This document shows positions 14,195 to 16,327 of a DNA stretch of 16,327 nt, piece after piece. This DNA comes from Polaromonas sp. YR568 (lineage in GTDB: Bacteria > Pseudomonadota > Gammaproteobacteria > Burkholderiales > Burkholderiaceae): assembly GCA_945871335.1 (NCBI GenBank), contig CAMBWM010000022.1, forward strand, positions 1-16,327. The letters are read 5' to 3'. Each line of letters begins with the position of its first letter. Position 1 is the first letter of the stretch. The translations under genes and the position numbers were made by a program. The notes below the pieces were generated by a model. The model was given only the letters and a program-made list of their open reading frames with translations, was not told the DNA's origin and did no database searches.

Positions 14195-15408
14195 AACGTG
14201 TAGCCCACGCGGGTTTCATTGCCCTCGATCTCGTCGAGCAGCACCATCAGGGGCCCTAGCTGCCGGTAACGCGAAGCTGTGCTGCGCGCGTACTTGATGA
14301 ATCGCGGCGTGTCGGCCAAGTAATGCGGCTTGCCGTCGCGCAGCGTGAGCCGCGCAAAAATGCCGAGGATTTTCAGGTGGCGTTGCAAGCCCATCCATTC
14401 CACGGCGCGGTAAAACTCGCCAAAGTCGTCACCCACTGGCAAGCCGGCCGCGCGGGCTTTTTGCCAGTAGCGTATGGTGATGTCAAGCACAAATTCCTCG
14501 TCCCAGCTGAGGAAAGCGTCACGCATCAGGCTGGCGATGTCGTACGTAATTGGGCCATAAACCGCGTCCTGGAAATCCAGTACCCCAAGCCTGGAGGACA
14601 GCAAAGAATCGGCCGGGCCTACGGTGGGGGCCATCAGTCCCGCCGCCGGGCCGCCCCAAGGAGGGACAGCCCCCTCGGGGGGCAGCGCAGTACGCGCAGC
14701 GACAAGCGAGGGTGCCATCAAGTTCCGTGGCATGAAGTCGCGGTGCACGAAGACGCGGGCGCCGCCCAGCGAATTTAAGTTACTGTCCTTAATTTGCGAA
14801 AAGAAGCCGGCCAGTTTTTCCTGCAGGCCTGCGTCCACCGTGATGCCGCGGTGCTTGGCGACGTACCAGTCGGGAAAAAGTTGCAGTTCGCGCGACAGCA
14901 GGGCATCGTCATAGGCCGGCAAGACCCCCGGGCGTGACGAGAGTTGCCAGGCAATCAGCGCGTCCACCGCGTCCATGTACATCTGGTGAACCGTTGAGCC
15001 TGAGGGGGGGAAGGGCTGCAGTGGCGTTTGCAGCTGGATCACCTGCATCATGGTCTGCGAGCCCAGGTCACTGAGCAGCATGAAGCCTTGCGCTTCGTCC
15101 CATGCCAGCACGCGCGGCGCGTTCAGCCCGGCTTCGGTCATTAGCGCGGCGATTTTGACGAAGGGCGCGCAGTCTTCGAGCGCCGGTGGCGCGTCCATGA
15201 TGATGCAGCTGCCCATGCTTTGGTCAACGCGATCAACGCGAAAGTAGCGCCTGAAGCTGGCGTCGGCTGAGGCAAGTCGCAGCGTGGCTGGCGCAAGCTG
15301 GCAGGCCGCACTGGTGGCACTTAGCCATTGGGCGAAGAGGGCAGCCCGCGCCGGGTCGCTCCAAACGATATCCGCGGTGCTGTCAGGGTTGGCAGAAAAG
15401 GGGGTCAT
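14191..15408 (-). CDS. amgK: Aminoglycoside phosphotransferase-fold kinase, AmgK-like
   Basis: This 405-residue protein has the APH/choline-kinase fold. The N-lobe includes SFRRYFRV (51-58), IIMDAPPALEDC and FMLLSDLGSQ. The catalytic loop is VHRDFMPRNL (221-230) and the metal-binding Asp lies in LDFQDAVYGP (277-286). AmgK enzymes phosphorylate N-acetylmuramate/N-acetylglucosamine in peptidoglycan recycling and are usually followed by murU, which is absent here (rsmE follows). Position divergent to lptD agrees with amgK. About 40 residues (231-272) separate the catalytic loop from LDFQD, where relatives have only a few. This stretch contains dispersed-repeat copy B. The gene symbol is a family-level call. 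No clear ribosome site precedes ATG 15408. Confidence 0.8.
   Translation of the reverse strand: MTPFSANPDSTADIVWSDPARAALFAQWLSATSAACQLAPATLRLASADASFRRYFRVDRVDQSMGSCIIMDAPPALEDCAPFVKIAALMTEAGLNAPRVLAWDEAQGFMLLSDLGSQTMMQVIQLQTPLQPFPPSGSTVHQMYMDAVDALIAWQLSSRPGVLPAYDDALLSRELQLFPDWYVAKHRGITVDAGLQEKLAGFFSQIKDSNLNSLGGARVFVHRDFMPRNLMAPSLVAARTALPPEGAVPPWGGPAAGLMAPTVGPADSLLSSRLGVLDFQDAVYGPITYDIASLMRDAFLSWDEEFVLDITIRYWQKARAAGLPVGDDFGEFYRAVEWMGLQRHLKILGIFARLTLRDGKPHYLADTPRFIKYARSTASRYRQLGPLMVLLDEIEGNETRVGYTF
14593..14715 (-). repeat. In-frame dispersed-repeat insertion in the amgK-like gene (copy B)
   Basis: The 40-bp core at 14669-14708 is, on the minus strand, identical to 5462-5501 at 39 of 40 positions and is read in the same frame ([13 protein letters not shown]). 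It carries the same GCCCCC-cga-GGGGGC hairpin. Downstream of the core the two copies differ: this one continues as VPPWGGPAAGLMAPT, with C/G-rich blocks such as CCTTGGGGCGGCC. The outer borders are judged from where kinase-like sequence stops and resumes. Confidence 0.8.
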
Positions 15409-15455
15409 GGATAATCAGTTGCAAATCGACAAACCGGGTTTATCTCACATTCACG

Positions 15456-16327
15456 ATGCATTGTGCGTCTCGCTCTTTCTCTATTGTCGCCGCGCCTTGG
15501 GCGGCACTGCGTCTGGTCGGCCTGGTCTTGCTGCCGAGCGCTTGCCTGTGGGCCCAAAGCCTGCCGCCCGAGCCGCTTGCCGGGGGCTTGCGCGCGCCCT
15601 TAAAACGCACGCCGTTGCTGAAGGAGACGCCGGCTGTGGGCCCGGGCAACGAGGTGCCAACCTTCGTCTTTGGCGATCAAATCAGCGGCCGCCCCGAGCT
15701 TGACAGCCTGATTGAGGGTAACGCAGAGATGCGTCGCGGCAAGACGGCACTGCGCGCTGACCGTATAGAGTATTTCCAGCCCGATGACTTGCTGAAGTCG
15801 CGCGGCAATGTGCGCGTAGGTAATGCCGGCAACCAGTATTGGGGCCCGGCGCTGGAACTCAAGCTGGACAGTTTCGAGGGCACTTTTACGAGGCCCGGTT
15901 ACCGCTTCGTGTCTGGTGGTAACGGGGAGGCGCAGCGGGCTGATTTTGTCAGTGAAAAGCGTATGTTTGCGTGGCAGGGTAGCTACACCACCTGTGAGCG
16001 TGACAACGAGGCCAGCTGGCTACCCGCCTGGCAGCTGCGCGGCCAGCGCTTCTACTTTGACTTTGAGACCGAAATTGGCGAGATCACCGGCGCTACAGTG
16101 CGCTTCCAAGATGTGCCCTTACTCCATTGGCCTGGCACGCTGAGTTTTCCGCTCAGCAACAAGCGCAAGTCCGGCGTTCTTTCGCCCACCTATGCGCTGG
16201 ACTCCACCAGCGGTGTGTCCGTCACGGTGCCGTATTACTTTGATATCGCGCCCAATCGCGATGCCTCGGTGACGCCCACTTACATGACCAAGCGCGGCGT
16301 CAACCTTGTCAACGAATTCCGCTATCT
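15456..16327 (+). CDS. lptD: LPS-assembly protein LptD, N-terminal part (3' end outside window)
   Basis: The open frame covers 290 codons from ATG 15456 to the window end. A signal peptide is visible (residues 1-33, VAAPWAALRLVGLVLLP then a likely cut after CLWA). A proline-rich linker leads to the periplasmic jellyroll: VPTFVFGDQISGRPELDSLIEGNAEMRRG and LRADRIEYFQPDD. YTTCERDNEASWLPAW carries a Cys of the kind that forms LptD disulfides. VRFQDVPLLHWPG and FPLSNKRKSGVLSPTY mark the approach to the outer-membrane barrel. LptD inserts LPS into the outer leaflet together with LptE. It is divergent from the amgK-like gene with only 47 bases between starts. That gap contains TTGCAA and TATCTC, a weak promoter-like pair, and no clear ribosome site. 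Confidence 0.95.
   Translation, partial: MHCASRSFSIVAAPWAALRLVGLVLLPSACLWAQSLPPEPLAGGLRAPLKRTPLLKETPAVGPGNEVPTFVFGDQISGRPELDSLIEGNAEMRRGKTALRADRIEYFQPDDLLKSRGNVRVGNAGNQYWGPALELKLDSFEGTFTRPGYRFVSGGNGEAQRADFVSEKRMFAWQGSYTTCERDNEASWLPAWQLRGQRFYFDFETEIGEITGATVRFQDVPLLHWPGTLSFPLSNKRKSGVLSPTYALDSTSGVSVTVPYYFDIAPNRDASVTPTYMTKRGVNLVNEFRY

Noticed and set aside
14986..15022. Second insertion in the amgK-like protein (PLQPFPPSGSTVHQ)
   Set aside because: This proline-rich loop is short and lies in a variable region before the next helix; it shares no significant similarity with the 40-bp repeat.
15456..15550. LptD signal as a lipoprotein signal (LPSAC)
   Set aside because: Position -3 before the Cys is Pro rather than Leu/Val/Ile, and LptD proteins use an ordinary signal peptide; a cut after CLWA fits better.

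Overview
The window looks like a chromosomal stretch from a betaproteobacterium of the order Burkholderiales, most likely the family Comamonadaceae (a Polaromonas- or Rhodoferax-like organism). This rests on the high GC content, the kdsD-kdsC-lptC gene order, a MetX-MetW pair, the protein sequence style and the C-rich/G-rich dispersed repeat. It is an inference from sequence character, not a database match. No rRNA, tRNA, insertion sequence, phage gene or CRISPR array was seen.

Layout. Bases 1-1777 (+) hold the end of kdsD, then kdsC and lptC, overlapping and co-directional: Kdo synthesis and lipopolysaccharide transport. A stem-loop separates them from a minus-strand gene for a small RRM RNA-binding protein with a glycine-rich tail (1888-2361), followed by a 254-bp leader/promoter region and a minus-strand ammonium transporter (amtB-like, 2616-3818). 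Divergent from it is a GDT1/UPF0016 cation exporter (3992-4555, +).

Bases 4590-9838 (+) form a sulfur-themed block. A candidate SAM-II riboswitch with an intrinsic terminator precedes metX. Then come metW, chrA (chromate/sulfate CHR family) and a SulP anion transporter, closely spaced or overlapping. metX carries an in-frame amber stop that cuts off its catalytic Asp and His, and also an in-frame insertion of about 38 residues. Bases 9877-12230 (+) hold an M20 metallopeptidase and a monoacylglycerol-lipase-like hydrolase that overlap by one base.

On the minus strand, 12238-15408 hold an MFS transporter, rsmE (16S rRNA m3U1498 methyltransferase) and an AmgK-like sugar kinase. lptD starts divergently at 15456 and runs off the right end with its signal peptide intact. 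Envelope biogenesis genes therefore sit at both ends of the window.

The most notable points are: (1) a 40-bp repeat core, 39/40 identical, sitting in the same orientation and reading frame inside two unrelated enzyme genes, metX and amgK, where it adds peptide insertions; (2) the premature TAG in metX, followed by a Shine-Dalgarno-like run and a possible restart codon; (3) the riboswitch-terminator arrangement, in which an alternative pairing can be drawn that would make SAM binding switch transcription off.
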